64,000 bases of DNA, taken from assembly GCA_025345505.1 (NCBI GenBank), contig JANVCC010000261.1, positions 7,023,833-7,087,832 of the forward strand, written 5' to 3'. The stretch comes from Todiramphus chloris collaris (taxonomy: Eukaryota; Chordata; Aves; Coraciiformes; Alcedinidae). Shown here one piece after another: positions 1-13,039 of the stretch (positions are counted from its first letter, which is position 1; each line of letters begins with the position of its first letter). The notes under the pieces are model-generated. The model was not told the origin of the DNA and searched no databases. It saw only the letters and a program-made list of their open reading frames with translations. The position numbers and the translations under genes are program-made.

Positions 1-3000
1 TGATCCCTGATCTCTCATTTAATATTATATCAGTCTCTTTTCTGTTAATGGACAGGAATCAGTCTCTGAAGTCTTCAGTAAGCCTGTTTTATCACTATGT
101 AGCTGTTCCAGCAATAGGGTCTTCATTTATGAGTGAAAAGTAATCTCTGCCAACATGCAGAGAGATGATTTGGGCCTATCTAAGTCTCCAAATGATGATC
201 CAACTCCATAAAACCAGTGTGAACAGTGTGAGATTCTAACTGCTTTAATAAAGAAGGGAAGTAACATCTTGCAAAGTCCATAGGGCTGCCAAATGGTAGA
301 CAGGAAAAGCTGCAGTGTTTGGCCTACATTATTTTAAACATTTTTTTTCTGTTCCAAACACTTCTCCCCTCTCACTGTGCTGAAGTGAATAGATCCCTCT
401 TCTCAAAGTGGAGCCCATTATTAGTTTGGGCTCATAACAGCCTCTCTCTTAGCAGTTCACTTTCATCTGTGTAGCTCAAACTAATTATCTAGATATTAAA
501 TAAACCTGAATTCCTCCCATATTCAGAGTGCAAAACTGAAGGATGTTGCTGTAACATTAGGCATAATGGTACAGAATTATTGCTGTAATATTTCAGTAAT
601 GTGCTGCAGAGCTGTCAGAGTCAGGATAAATCACCTGACTGAGATGCAGAAAAAGAAAGCAGCAGATCCAGAAATTTCAATTGTAAATGTTAGAAGAACT
701 CTTTTTTTTTCCTTTGAAAGAACTAAAACTGGAAAATAGCTCAAGTGGCAGACTGAAAGAAAATATAAAGCTTCCTCTTACTTTTTGCATTAAGCATTGG
801 AAAAGTTCATAGACTACAAGCACATGGGAAAAATAACTAAACTTTAATTATCATATTTTCTATCTATTAAGAGACATCACACCTTACATGTTAGACAAAA
901 TTCATGACAATAGGTTTCAGTCACTACATAATTGGTACATAATCAGATAGCAGAGGACCCAATTTTGCACTTATGCTCATTGGTGCAACCTGGAACTGAG
1001 CCTGAGAACCTGCACAAGAATTACAAATACTGTCTATAATGAGCTACATCTGCAAAAATGGAAGTTATGTTACAACTAGGAGGAAGTCCATTCACTTAAA
1101 AAATAAAATACTTGGGAAGTTGATGTAACTGCTACTTAAAAAGGGTAAGTTACATCTCATTGCAAAGCTTTCCTTTGGAGTCTTTACAGGCTTCTTTTAG
1201 CACAGTTTTTGCACTACACGGGCTCATGATCTATCTATACTGTGTTTTACCTCAGAAATTCTACACCATTGGAATGTAATGGTTATGGCTCAGTGTTTAT
1301 TTTAGAGCTGGATGCATCACCTTTCTGAGCAAGCTCCCTTATAGGCTGCATATCTAATATACACTTAGGACGTTTGCATTTTGTTTTCTAAAACTTGCCC
1401 CAGCACCAGCAGCGGATAGTTACGCTAGCCAGGCATGGAAGATAAAGCCTCAGACACCACATGAAGCTCTTTGTGGGGAGATATTATCTTCCTTTAAGAG
1501 ATACCTGAGCAGTTGTCTCTTTTACACTTCAGCAACACTTCCGTACCTCTTGTCACTCTAATAAATTATCATTGAATGCAATTAGCATCACATACAAAGC
1601 TGCAAAAGAACAGTGAGAACAAAAACTTCACTGCTTGCTTCACTTCAGAGCTAACAGCTCGAAGACACAGTGTTTTGAAGAAGCAGGAAACAGCACACTT
1701 TCCAGAAAAAGACAGGTGACATTTAGATTCAGAGCAATTAACTGGCAGTCAGAATGCAATTTTTCTTTGTCTGAGGATAAGGAGCTCATAGCCATGACCT
1801 CTGGTGGATATACTGCTGGTACATTATCAGAAAAATACCCCAAGGCAACTGGGAGAAATGAAGATCCCACCATCCCATGCACTGTGTTCTTGCCTACATA
1901 CATATGTATATACACACAAAGGAACAGAGGGATGTTGAACAATGCACAAAAAAAAAGGAGAAGATGGTTTTCAAAAAGGTTAGGAAAAAACACTTTTTAG
2001 GCTTCTTATGTGGGAAATTCCTCCTGAGAGGACCAATCCCTAACTGAACTGAAAAGTTCACCCCAAAGGGCAAAAATGAGTTGGTTCGTAGAAAGGAAAG
2101 CAGTATGTGGTAAGATACTAATGTTTTCTGTCCTAACTTATCCTATGATTAGAAACTAGTGTAGAAAGGCTTCTCTTTATTCTCATGTTAATTCCCAATG
2201 TGCTTTTCTCAGCCTCAAGAGGCTTGAAAAAGTGTGATCTGCTTTGTCAAAAATAGCAAGTTACTTCTTCAAGGCATTTTCATTGTTTTTTACCTCCATT
2301 TTCATACATTTTGCAAGATATGACTACAATAGCTTAATAAAAAAGCAAAAGCCAATAATCTTTCTATTCAAGTAGTGTCACTCATACCTTTAAAAATGAG
2401 GAAAATCCTAATGATTCAGTTTTCATGTAAGAAGACATGATAGTATTCACATTTCCTTGCACATAACCATTAAAAATTAAAACAAAAGACTTTTGTTCAG
2501 TTATAACAAACAACATCCTTTAAATCTTACCATTATATTAAGTATGATGCTCAGATAAGACATCGGAGCTTGATTATTTTAAACAAAATGAGTAGCACGG
2601 CTGAGAGAATTAAATTGCACAAGCATGCAATTTGGAGAACTTTAAAAGACTCTCTTAAAACAATGTCCTGGAATAAAGTAAGTCTCCCTGAGTCCATTAT
2701 CTTTCTGTAGAGATCTGCCCTGCTACCAATATGGAATCTAACCTTACGCCTAAATTTTCATACAGCCAAAAAGAAGGTTTCCCCCAAGAAGGAGAGGAGA
2801 TGCCTGCATGAACCCTCCAGCATTACATGGAATGCTGCACCCTCTCCTCCCTGCAGCTGAAAGGGAAAAGGTGTGGTGGTGATTTAGTGTCCAAATGGTC
2901 CTACAGTGGAGTGCAGTGCAGTAGATGGGCCTCTGCAGAAGGAAACAGCTTCAGCCTACTAGTTTGAACACATCTATTGGGTTTCTGAGCTTGATGGGCT

Positions 3001-6000
3001 TGTCAAAGAAGCAGAATCAGAGACAAGAGTTTAGGCTGCTTTAAGTCTTCATTTACTTTGATCCAGGTTTCAGGCTGTAGCCTGCAATGTTTTAATGGCT
3101 ACTTCATCCATGTGTTCATTGACAAGTACTCATGGCATCCTAAATCCCCTTCTTACCCCCCTTCTAAAAGTTCTTACCCAGCTACTGTGTTCCACAATAG
3201 ACTAAGGAGGAAGTCCTATGAAGTTTAGCTCTTCTTTTAGCATCACCTCTGCAGCATCTAGCACAGCAACAAACAATGAATGCAGACCCGAGCCTTCAAG
3301 CCTTTTATTAGGAAAGGATCTAATTTGATAACAACCTAGGCATATCAGTTTGAAATTCATCATCAGGTGGCTTGATTTCTGAGATAATTGCCCAATAATC
3401 AGCTGAATGGTTGCATGTGTTAAATTTTGAAAATGTAATTAGTACTTTATAATTGTGAAGTACTTTATCAACAACACATTGTCATACAAATTCAAAATCG
3501 AGTTTCCATTAGATTAAGAAAAATACAGTAAAGTATTTCTGAAATTTATCATTTGTAAGAGAATATAAAACATTAACTGATCTTCAATGTGACAAAATAA
3601 GACATATTGCCAGCACATGAAGCCAATTAAAAAATAAAAACAAATAAAGAATGAAATAAAATGACATTACATTATTTTTATCTAGATGAATAATAGAATT
3701 ACACTGTCTTTCCAAGTCAACTTATTGCATTCTTTTCTGGTACACTACTACATTTTAAGATTGCATTCTTGATATTCCTATTAAATTACATATAAATATG
3801 TTAAACAGGAATAGAAGTTTTGCCAAATGTTTAATAGGTATAGCTGTTCCGGTAGATTAATCAATTACATATATATTATCACCATGACAGAGAAGAGTTT
3901 TGTTTTCATAAATTTGCTTATAGCACACATATGCACATGGTTATAATACCTATAATGATGTGTCAATGGAAATTTTTGATGTTCACTGCTTTAAATCTAT
4001 TTCAAGCACAATATAACCAATACATTTCACAATGTACATGTACATATGTAATATTATAAAGTAAAAGTACTCTTTTTCTATTTATACTCAGAAGCACCTT
4101 TTGATGAATGGAAATATTTTCATTCTTTTCTCTTAGCCCTGATGTCTTCACATTCTTCTTCCCCATTATACAAGAAGTACTATATCTCATATATTCAGGA
4201 AGTGCTACATTTCTGAAAGAACTGAGAAACTACAGAGACTAAACTGTCAAAAAATATACAAATTATACACATTCTATATTACCTTTGTGTCAAGAGAAAA
4301 CATGATCTTTTTGCTTTACTACGTGAATGCTATCCTTGTTAAAAACAAGCCAAACAAACAGAAAAAAATGTCTATACTGAAGAGTCTGAGCATCCTTGAC
4401 TCTGCATATTTCTCTTGGATGTAGTCAAGTAACAGCTTAAAGCCACATAACCTGGTACTGTTGCTGCCATCCTTGTACCCTTGTCTTGTACTCTGTCCTC
4501 TGCCAAAATTAATCCTCATCTGGTTTTACCATAATTAAGAATAGGTAGTTAACCAAGGGAAAACCACTTGCTGTTTTTTTCTTGTAAAGGTTAGAACAAA
4601 TGCATCTTCAGACCTGGAGCAATCATTTATTTTTTCTCTGCATTCTGACAACCAAATATATCATGACAGAAATTACTTCCCCCACTGCACACCCTCCTTC
4701 ATCCCCTTTGGGCTTTTAGTCATCCCTGCACATGATCTGGTCTTTGCAACAACAATTCACTGTGTTTGGGACTGCATAAAACAGTGTGGAAATATTTCCT
4801 GGTGTAAAGGAAGATCAGAAGATCAATCTTTCAGAGGATTTTGATGTTAACTAGGCTATAGTGATGGCAGTAAAGCGACATATTTATGGCGAATTGAACT
4901 CTAGAAAGCTCTGGACCTGCTAAGCAATGTGTCAGTAAACGTTCATACCTGTTACTCCACATGAGCAGAACTTGTTAAAAACAACATATAGACTCCGAAC
5001 AAAGTAACTCAGGTTGCAGATTAATATTAAGGCAAGAGTTGAGAAAAGCTGGTACGTGTGCACTTCACTGGAATGGTAAAAACAGTTCTTGATTCTTGGA
5101 AAATAATTCTCTTTAGAAGAGAACTGTTCAGCAAGACTGAAGTGCTAAAAAGGGCTGACTGAACAAGCTTATGGAAGCGTACAAGTCTTACACAGATAAC
5201 GACATTACTGTACATCACAGCATCTGAAACTGCATGAGTAACTGGTGCTTAATCAAAATTAATACTGCCTGCCATCTTCTTGTGATATTACACAGTATCA
5301 GCCACACGTAGCGATCATAAAATCTGCCATTGTCAGAATCAAACTCTTTCTATCCCTCACCTCCCAGAACTGAACAAAACATAACTGCATGAGTCAGTCA
5401 TTTGTCCTTTCACTTAGGAAAAAAAAGAAAAAGTAAAATTAGGCAAGCACCCATTTTCACACCCTTAATGCCACAGTATTTCTTGGAAGCTTTAGTAGTT
5501 GTCATTTAATGTAGTTCTCTCCATCTCTGATGCTGGAGATGCACACCACTTACTGTAACTCGTTTGTTACTTTTTCTCATCCAGTCAGCTGCCCTAATTT
5601 CCTCCCTTCTTACTAAAACTGGCACCTCTAAATCCTCTGTATACCCTCTGAGCCAAGATCTGTTTGGAAAGAATAAAGTCCAATATCCTAGTGAGAGCAA
5701 AGCCTGTTATATTATCCATTTAAAAGCTTCCTTTTGTGTCTCAAGGATCCCAGGTGATCCATACAAAAGTACGTTATCTCCTGTCAATGTTTTATCTCCT
5801 AGTGTTTCTGTTTTTAAAAGCCTTTGATTTAACTCCACACAGTCAGGATTGATAAGATCATACAGAGAAGTGGTGGTCCAAATAGTAGTTATAAAAATAA
5901 TAATAGCAATGCAGATTGCAGGAGTTACTTAAACTGAGGATGAAAAGTTTTTCCTCCGAAATGGATTACAAAGAAACAAAATGAAAATACCAATATTACA

Positions 6001-8546
6001 TTAAACATAGGAAAACAGAGGGAATATAGGTAAGGAATGGGATGGCTCCCTGTTTTCTGAGGGACTGTGTGCGCAGTGGGGAGGAGTAGCTGCGGGGCCT
6101 GGCACACGCAGAATCTGACAGGCAATGTGAAGCTCAAATGCATTCCTGAAGCACAGCCACCATTCAACATACTCTGCTATGCTCCAATTTAATCTTCTGG
6201 GTCTGTCCTCACAAGAGCTTTTTTCCTGAGCAAAAGAGCGTAGTACTGAATTCTGACCTTTTTTGTCTTAGAAATTGCATAGATCAACACTACCATTTTT
6301 ATCCCTAGTCATCTTTCCTGGTTTTCTGAAAACGAATTTCAGTCTATGCATCTCTGAACAGCCTCCTTCTGAAATCATTGTTTATCTAGAACCCATCTAC
6401 CATTTCACCCTAGGGTTATTTTACTATGAATCAAGGCTATTTCTTCTTCAAGCTCTGGAGTCACCTTAGTATAAAGTTGTATAAACTCAAGATACTGGAG
6501 ACATGTATTCTTTAGAGCTCTGATGGCTGGCTAACTGTATCATAATCATAAAAAAGACTAATAGTATGCAGAACCACATTATTTTGATCTTTCTAGGTAG
6601 CTTGCAGAGTTAAAAGAAATGTAACTGAAAAACAAGACAATTTTTTGAATAGCTTATACATTCCTTCTCTAAAGCTTTCAGTGAACTTGTGTCACAGCAG
6701 AAATTAGATTGGTTTAGATCATGATATTCAAAAGCTCTTTCAAAAAAAACAAAAAAAATTGCCCTAATTTCACTAAGTGACTGTATATATGAATTATAGG
6801 GCACCTTACACTGGTTCTCCACCAGAGCTCTAGTCAAGATTACTTTCTTTCTTTTAGGAAGTCTCAGATAAGAGCAGTAGGACATACTCTCTGCCATTTT
6901 CTTCAATTGCATTGGCAGCACAGGCTATAAGCCAGGTTTTGCAAGCCTTGTCTTGGTAATGGAATTAATCACTGTACTAGAACTCTTTTAACATCACAGA
7001 AATACGTAATGTGAGGCCACCCTCTCATTCACTGTGGTCTGTTGACACCTTATATGTACTTACATGATTTCTAAGAGTCTTTTTAGATAGATGTGGCAAC
7101 TGTCATTTGTTACTCCATGTCAAAAATATGGGAAGGGACAAGTCTGAAGCCATAAGGTAAATTTGGCTTCATTTGCCTGGTCCACACCAGTGGATTTGAT
7201 CAGCTGACAATCCCAAGAGGATGTGGGTGTAAATGCAGAACTGTTACAAATAGCAGCAGACGTAATTCTTCATATAAAGAGGCACTAGGCCAGATTTACA
7301 GTTCTATTGTGGTAGGCTTAATTGGAATTAGAAGTTGAAACATTAAATAGAAAAATCTCTCTGCACAGCAGAAACCTTTAAACTATGATTTCACTGCAGT
7401 TCCTTTGATTTGCTGTCAAAGCCAAAAGCAACTTGTCAGCATGGATAGGAAGAGGAAGACTGCAGGGATGAGTTCTATCTACGGCAACATGACATCATTC
7501 TTCTGGGAACCTCAGAACCCTGTCAAAAATGGCACTCCAGTGAACTGGAGAGAGGCCCTAAACTGGGGGTGCTACTTCCAGAGTGTGCTTTGGCCCATGA
7601 CCCACATACTTTCATTAACAATAGTTGGCTGCCCATTCTGTAGAAGAGGTAAGTCTTGACCAGTTCCTCCTAGGAAACTCAGCAGTAACAAAGACTATGT
7701 TAATATTTGGCAGCTTTGACATGCCAGCCACCTGCATGGCTCGTGCTTTACTGTAGAAACTTCAGGCATGGATATATTCGTGACAAAACCAGTAACGGGC
7801 CTATCAAAAGGGTTAAAACAAAGCTAAATGGTTTGAAATTTGGAACCCACTGTGGCATTATTACATTAAGCTGTATTTGAAGAGTGCTTACAGAATGCTA
7901 GTTTAAGAGAATCAAAAAGAATAGAAAATAATGCCATGATTGTTCTAATCAATGTTTATATATGTTAACGTTGTGGTTTAGTTAGCAAAAGCAGTATTTC
8001 ACACACACAGAAGAAAAAAATACTAGGCAGTTATGCAGAGTTTCTTTGCCACGTCTGTGGAAGAAAAATGGAAAAAGGTGATGAAATTACCACTAGCTTA
8101 CAGGGCTGTGACATTGGAGCAAGGGATAAATTGCAATGTGTTTGGCTGTCTGAGGTAAGCACATTAGCTGCTGAATGTGTAAATTGCAAAAATAACTTAG
8201 AAGCCAAAAGTGAGAACAAATGAGCAAGCAAGTGATCTAATCTCTGTTGGAACCCATCACCCATATGATTTGCAGGGTCCCTTGGAAACAAAGAAGCAGA
8301 TGAAGCAGGAGGAGCATTTGTCTTATCAGCAATGGAGAAAAATCAATAACAGATACAGTCTGAGTGTCAGCAAAACAAAGGAGCTTTCCATTCCTCTCTG
8401 AAAAACTGACACATTTGAAGCAGGGAAAGCCTGGAGTATCATTGCAGCAACAGATTCTCCGAGTTCTGTGCACTGCCCACATCAGATATTTAGTTTCTGT
8501 CACACGTAGTTTTATGGTAGATAAAGCTTAACTACAATTCTTAGCC

Positions 8547-8570
8547 TTTTTGAGGTAATAGCCTCAAAAA
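8547..8570. repeat. Short inverted repeat (hairpin)
   Basis: Perfect 9-bp arms tttttgagg (8547-8555) and cctcaaaaa (8562-8570) enclose a 6-nt loop. The T-rich then A-rich arms could form a small stem in RNA or DNA. There is no sign of a gene ending here, so it is not called a terminator. Short stems of this kind can occur by chance in AT-rich DNA. Confidence 0.5.
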
Positions 8571-10960
8571 AGAGTGTCTATTTTTGAGAGAAAGGTATAA
8601 ATGTAAAACACTGCCATTTGTGGAGCAAATCGGAGATAGAGGACCCTGAGAAACTACAAAATCCCAAAGCAGTCCTATTGAGGACACACCACTGTCCTTC
8701 CTCACACCGGAGCGGCCAGTCTCCGAGCGCTGCTGCAATGGGAGCTGCAGAGTGTAATTAATTGGATTTCACAGTCCGCTAGGACTGCGGGCAGCCAGCA
8801 CTTGGAGCTGCAGGAAACCCTACTCATGGACATGGGGCTCCTGAGCAGCTCCAAGGAATCTCAGTGTGAGAACCACCTGTCAGGAAACCTCCAGTGAAAA
8901 AGGAAATACGCGAGAACCACAAATAAATCTCTTTTTAAAAGATTTTGGACCAGAAAGATGTCTCAGTGTAAGCCAGGTAATTCTTTGAAATAACAGGGTA
9001 TTGTTGGTTTTGTTGGTCCTGGATAGGCTGGAGGCACTTGCAGCTGCCCCCTTTTGTTTTAGGCAGCGGACAACAATCATATATTTGAATCCTGTACACA
9101 GTGGTTTTCTTCTATGTTTGCTCTCTATAAACCTAAAAGAAAATAACAGGCAGAGTGATAGGCTGTAAAAGATAACATTTGTCACACAATTATCTTTCAG
9201 CAATGCCGGAAATCATTACAGTTTTCCATGTAACTGGAACCAGAGATGTCTGTGATAATTGATTAGGAAATTACTGTCTATTTGTTGCTTTGTTTTGTTT
9301 TACTCTGTTTTTCTTTTATGTGGAAGACTCACAGGTTTACAGTATAATTCCAGTTAATGTCTTGTCAAGACAAACAGGCTCAGCTTTTAAACCTGAGCAT
9401 CCAAGAAGTAGTATAACCAAGAAAAGGAGCTGGCTGTTTGTATGAGAAAGATACTGAAGGAGATGGGAAGGCATGCTCAGGTAGGTAAAAGTGAAACAGA
9501 AGCTGAGGTTAGTTACTGGAAGGCTCTCCAGGGCTAAAAAAGCCCAAACACATAGAGAGCTACATTTGCCTTAGCAAGACTCAGGTGGGTAGCAGGCTGA
9601 GAGATGGAGCTGTAACTAGTGCCAGGAACCAGAACACACTGTTACAAGGCCTGAAATAAATGCTCTGTGCAGATTCAGAGGTTCATAAAAGGCACTAGTA
9701 ATGAAGAGGTCAAACAAACTGCTCTCTTATAGGATGATGAAGAAAACTGGTTTACTGTTTTAGAGAGTTTATGGTGCTAGAATAGTAATTTACTGGGCTT
9801 TCCCACACTGAACCTGCCATGTTTCAACCCAACCCTGAAATGGAGTAGTATCTTTAACCTGCTCTAGTCATAGTATTTTTGTCTTTAAAGTCCTTGTCAA
9901 TCCTGTCTTGAAATCAGGGACTGTCTTCACTGTTCTACTTGTTTGCACTTTCACAGAACTTGGAAACTGTTCCTATCTATGGGGACATGATTGCTTTCAG
10001 TGTTACGTATAAACAAGGGTAAGATTGCTGTAGGGTTTGGGTTTATCTGCAGAATTTACAGTTTAATATTGTACACTACATTTGAACTCTGGAAAAAAAG
10101 CATCCTTCTATGCAGTGGCACCTTCTGGAAATATTATGGCATTAAACCCCACAACTCCTCCTCCCTCTAAGGGTTGGAAGAGTCACAGTTTTCAACACTT
10201 ATTTTCTTTCAGCTTGGACCAAACTCCAGTTATTCCAGGTACACTGTAGCTGTTGCAGAGTACAGCTAGCTTGTGCCTGAAGAATGAAACCTAAGAGAAA
10301 GGGTGACTCTCAACTCTGGAAGAGTAGGGGTTAGAATTTTCTCTACTATTAACCAAGCTGAAAACAGCACAGTTGTTCATAGATCTTCTCCCCCTCTCCA
10401 TGACTAGCTTTTTCTGTCAGAACTTGTCCCACTGTGTGTGTGTTCACACAATTTCAGGGAACAGCTACCTGTGATACAGAAACACAAGCTTGATGCTTAT
10501 TTTCTAATTAAACCTCTTTTATCTGGCCCAGAAGTTGCTTTCCACACCTTTTTGGCATGAAATTTTAATTACTATGTCAATCACGGGCACAAATCCAAGC
10601 TATAAAGTAAACTGGATTCATATTCAGGTAGCTATGGCTAGGGCATGCTATTGCTTTCCAGCAAGAGGATAATTCTAAGCACCACATAGCTAAAAAGAAC
10701 ACCAAATAAGTCCAACAAAAAATAAGTATCCCCTTGGATACATCCCTCCTCTTTGGTGCAGGTAAACTAGGTTACGCCTCCAGTTACATAGATGGTGCTC
10801 TAGATTTTTTTTCTCTAAATGAGAAGCTGGTTTCCAAAGCTTGATTGTCAGCTGCATGTCCCTGTAGGTGTGAGCACGGTGTGAGAAGAAGCTGGTGCCA
10901 TCACGCTGAAGAAAATGTGCCCACATTCCTTGCTAATTATGCCAGATTCTGAGGCGTTCA

Positions 10961-10993
10961 CAGGGGTTGTTACCGAGGCCCCCAAAACCCCTG
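10961..10993. repeat. Short inverted repeat, 8-bp arms
   Basis: The arms caggggtt (10961-10968) and aacccctg (10986-10993) are perfect reverse complements separated by 17 nt. CAGGGGT-like ends occur in some hAT-family terminal repeats, but I see no 8-bp target duplication and the spacer is far too short for a mobile element. Best read as a chance or local hairpin. Confidence 0.4.
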
Positions 10994-12554
10994 CAAAGAC
11001 GAAAGAGCTCAAACATTCCCTAACAGAGCTTCCGTTCCAAGTTCACTGGCTTGGGGATGACTCATTAATGGTGTAAATCACCTAAAAGCACCTGAGCTGT
11101 AAGACTGCAGTTGACAAACTTTTTCTTTGCACTTTCCCTTCAGTTCATGCCAGGTGCTTAGTGTTAGAGGTCACAGCCAGATGAGATCAGCTCTTGTTTC
11201 CTGCATGCATTTTTTGGTCCTTCATTACAAAGTAAGCAGTTGAAAAAACTAAAAGTGCTGCAAATAACGTATTGGTTATTCTTGAGAGGGTAATGAAAAG
11301 CATGGTACTATGACTTTTACAGATCAAGGAAAAGATGCACTGATAAAGTTATAAATCAAATCACAAGCACATGTAAAATGGTGAAACTTTACTTGAACAG
11401 GTATTTAAAATGTGTGTACTCAGAATGTCTGAGAGGCAAACGGAAATGTGTTTTTATTACAGTTATGGGAAATGAAAGGTACTTTTTGAGAAAAGAAAAA
11501 AACCCCACACTGATGTGAGTGAAAAATCCCCTCCACAAAGACAAGAAAAATGGGGAAAAAAAATGTAGGATACTCTGAGCTTTTTTTATTTACCTGATTT
11601 CTGTCATGTCTTTAGTTCATGAGAGGACAAAAGGATTTTTGAGAAAGAAAACAGTTTGAATATAATTTTGTAGTCACAAACTACCTTGCAGTTATGATTA
11701 AAAAAAGAAAAAAAAGTAAAAATAAAGAAGTCCAAACATCATAGGCTCAATTACTTCTAGTGTTCTGTTAGGATATAACAAATCCTGGAGAAGAGTGTTG
11801 GAAGTTCTTTGGAGAGTGCAATACGATTGTTCTTCTCTGGTGTATATCAAAATCCCAAGCTGCTGGAGAGCAAATACCAAGGCAAGACTGTCGAAAGCTA
11901 TCATTCAATAGAGGTTTTTTGAAAATGAATAAAGAGAATTAGCAGAATGCCACATACTAAAGAAAGAAATTGAAATGAATGTGTTTAAATGGCTTCCTGA
12001 AAGTGTGAATTTTCAAAGCAGGCACCTTTCTTGGTACAATCTGATTTCACTGTCAGCACACTTCGAAGTGGCTTAAAATATATTGCCCTTTCCAGAAGGC
12101 TAAGAAGTCCTGGAGGATTATGAAAATCTGAACTCTACTGCTTCTGACCAAATGTTTGAGGAACAGGAGGTGGGCAAAATTCAAAATCTGAGAAGTGACA
12201 TTTATCTCTTGACACTCGTTTTGTGAATGGTTTTTGGGAGCTAAATCCAATTCTTAACGTCTTATCTCTCCATTTGAGGATTAGTTGAACCAACACATTG
12301 AAATTTGGAATGGAAATGTTCTTAGATGAATAACAATTCCCTATCAACACTGCTAGCTGGACAGCATAAGCTAGAGCTATTTTTCAGTTAAAAATTCAGT
12401 CTGAAGAATAAGATCATATAGAACAGATTGGCCCTGTAAGTCAGGAGTTGTGCCACGGACAGGGGAAATTACTAAATCATATTTATAGAAACTGAAAGCA
12501 AATAAAAAGTTAAATCCTGACAATGAGTTTTAATTTTTCCTGAGGAAAAACCCC

Positions 12555-12637
12555 TCTTTTTTCTTTCTTTTTTTTTCTTTTTTTTTCTTTTTTTTTTTTT
12601 TTGTTTTGTTTTTGTTTTTGTTGTTTTTTTTTTTTTT
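12555..12637. repeat. T-rich simple-sequence tract
   Basis: About 83 bases are almost all T, broken by single C residues in the left half (runs of 8-9 T) and by G residues in the right half (TTTTG and TTG steps). Read on the minus strand it is an A-rich tract, as left by a retroposed poly(A) tail. No homologous body and no flanking direct repeat were seen next to it, so it is reported only as a low-complexity tract. A 72-codon minus-strand open frame across it is a lysine-rich artefact. Confidence 0.85.
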
Positions 12638-13001
12638 ACAGAGGCAAACAATATCAATCTAAATTCAGATACTTCAGAAGAAAATGTCACTAATCTGGAC
12701 TATCTCTGAAGTTATCACATCTGAAAGTCTGAGAACATATTATGAATATTCTATATGAAAGAACTGGAGGAATTGGTTAGGGGATTTTATGGGTACATGA
12801 ATATTTAGTCCATTAAAAACCAGTATGAGTTTCCTGTTAACTTTTATAGGACCACACATGCTTCCAAGGAGCTTCCCCACATCCTTTTCCTGAGATTTTC
12901 TGGTGTAAAGCTCTCCTGGTAGATGGATTCTATGCACATCTGCCTGATGTGTGAATTTAACACGCTTTCATATCGCTGTTTTCATGATATATGGACTGAG
13001 C

Positions 13002-13039
13002 TTTGATAACCCTGGAGTAATTACTCCAGGTCTATCAAA
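13002..13039. repeat. 38-bp near-perfect palindrome centred on TAATTA
   Basis: The central 20 bases, cctggagtaattactccagg (13011-13030), are perfectly self-complementary with no spacer. Past one two-base mismatch on each side the symmetry resumes with tttgata on the left and tatcaaa on the right. In total 17 of 19 pairs match. The sequence could extrude as a cruciform. The centre TAATTA is a homeodomain-type core. It could be a regulatory dimer site, a foldback remnant of a DNA transposon, or a local inverted duplication. The sequence alone does not decide between these. Confidence 0.8.

Larger units (their letters stand above)
1..12554. other. Unannotated AT-rich noncoding DNA
   Basis: I see no gene, RNA gene or recognisable transposon here. 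Open frames are short, overlap on both strands and match no family I know. Small items seen are a hairpin at 8547-8570 (arms tttttgagg and cctcaaaaa), a hairpin at 10961-10993 (arms caggggtt and aacccctg), and an open frame at 7441-7659 that runs into a good splice donor. Ancient, heavily diverged repeats and conserved noncoding elements cannot be excluded by eye. Confidence 0.6.

Noticed and set aside
10961..10993. hAT-type terminal inverted repeats (CAGGGGT-like)
   Set aside because: Only 17 bases separate the arms and no 8-bp target duplication is present, so it is not a transposon.
12555..12637. Processed pseudogene or SINE tail on the minus strand
   Set aside because: No retroposed body and no flanking target-site duplication were found beside the A-rich strand.
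12472..12690. Lysine-rich 72-codon minus-strand frame
   Set aside because: It is the translation of the T-rich tract at 12555-12637.
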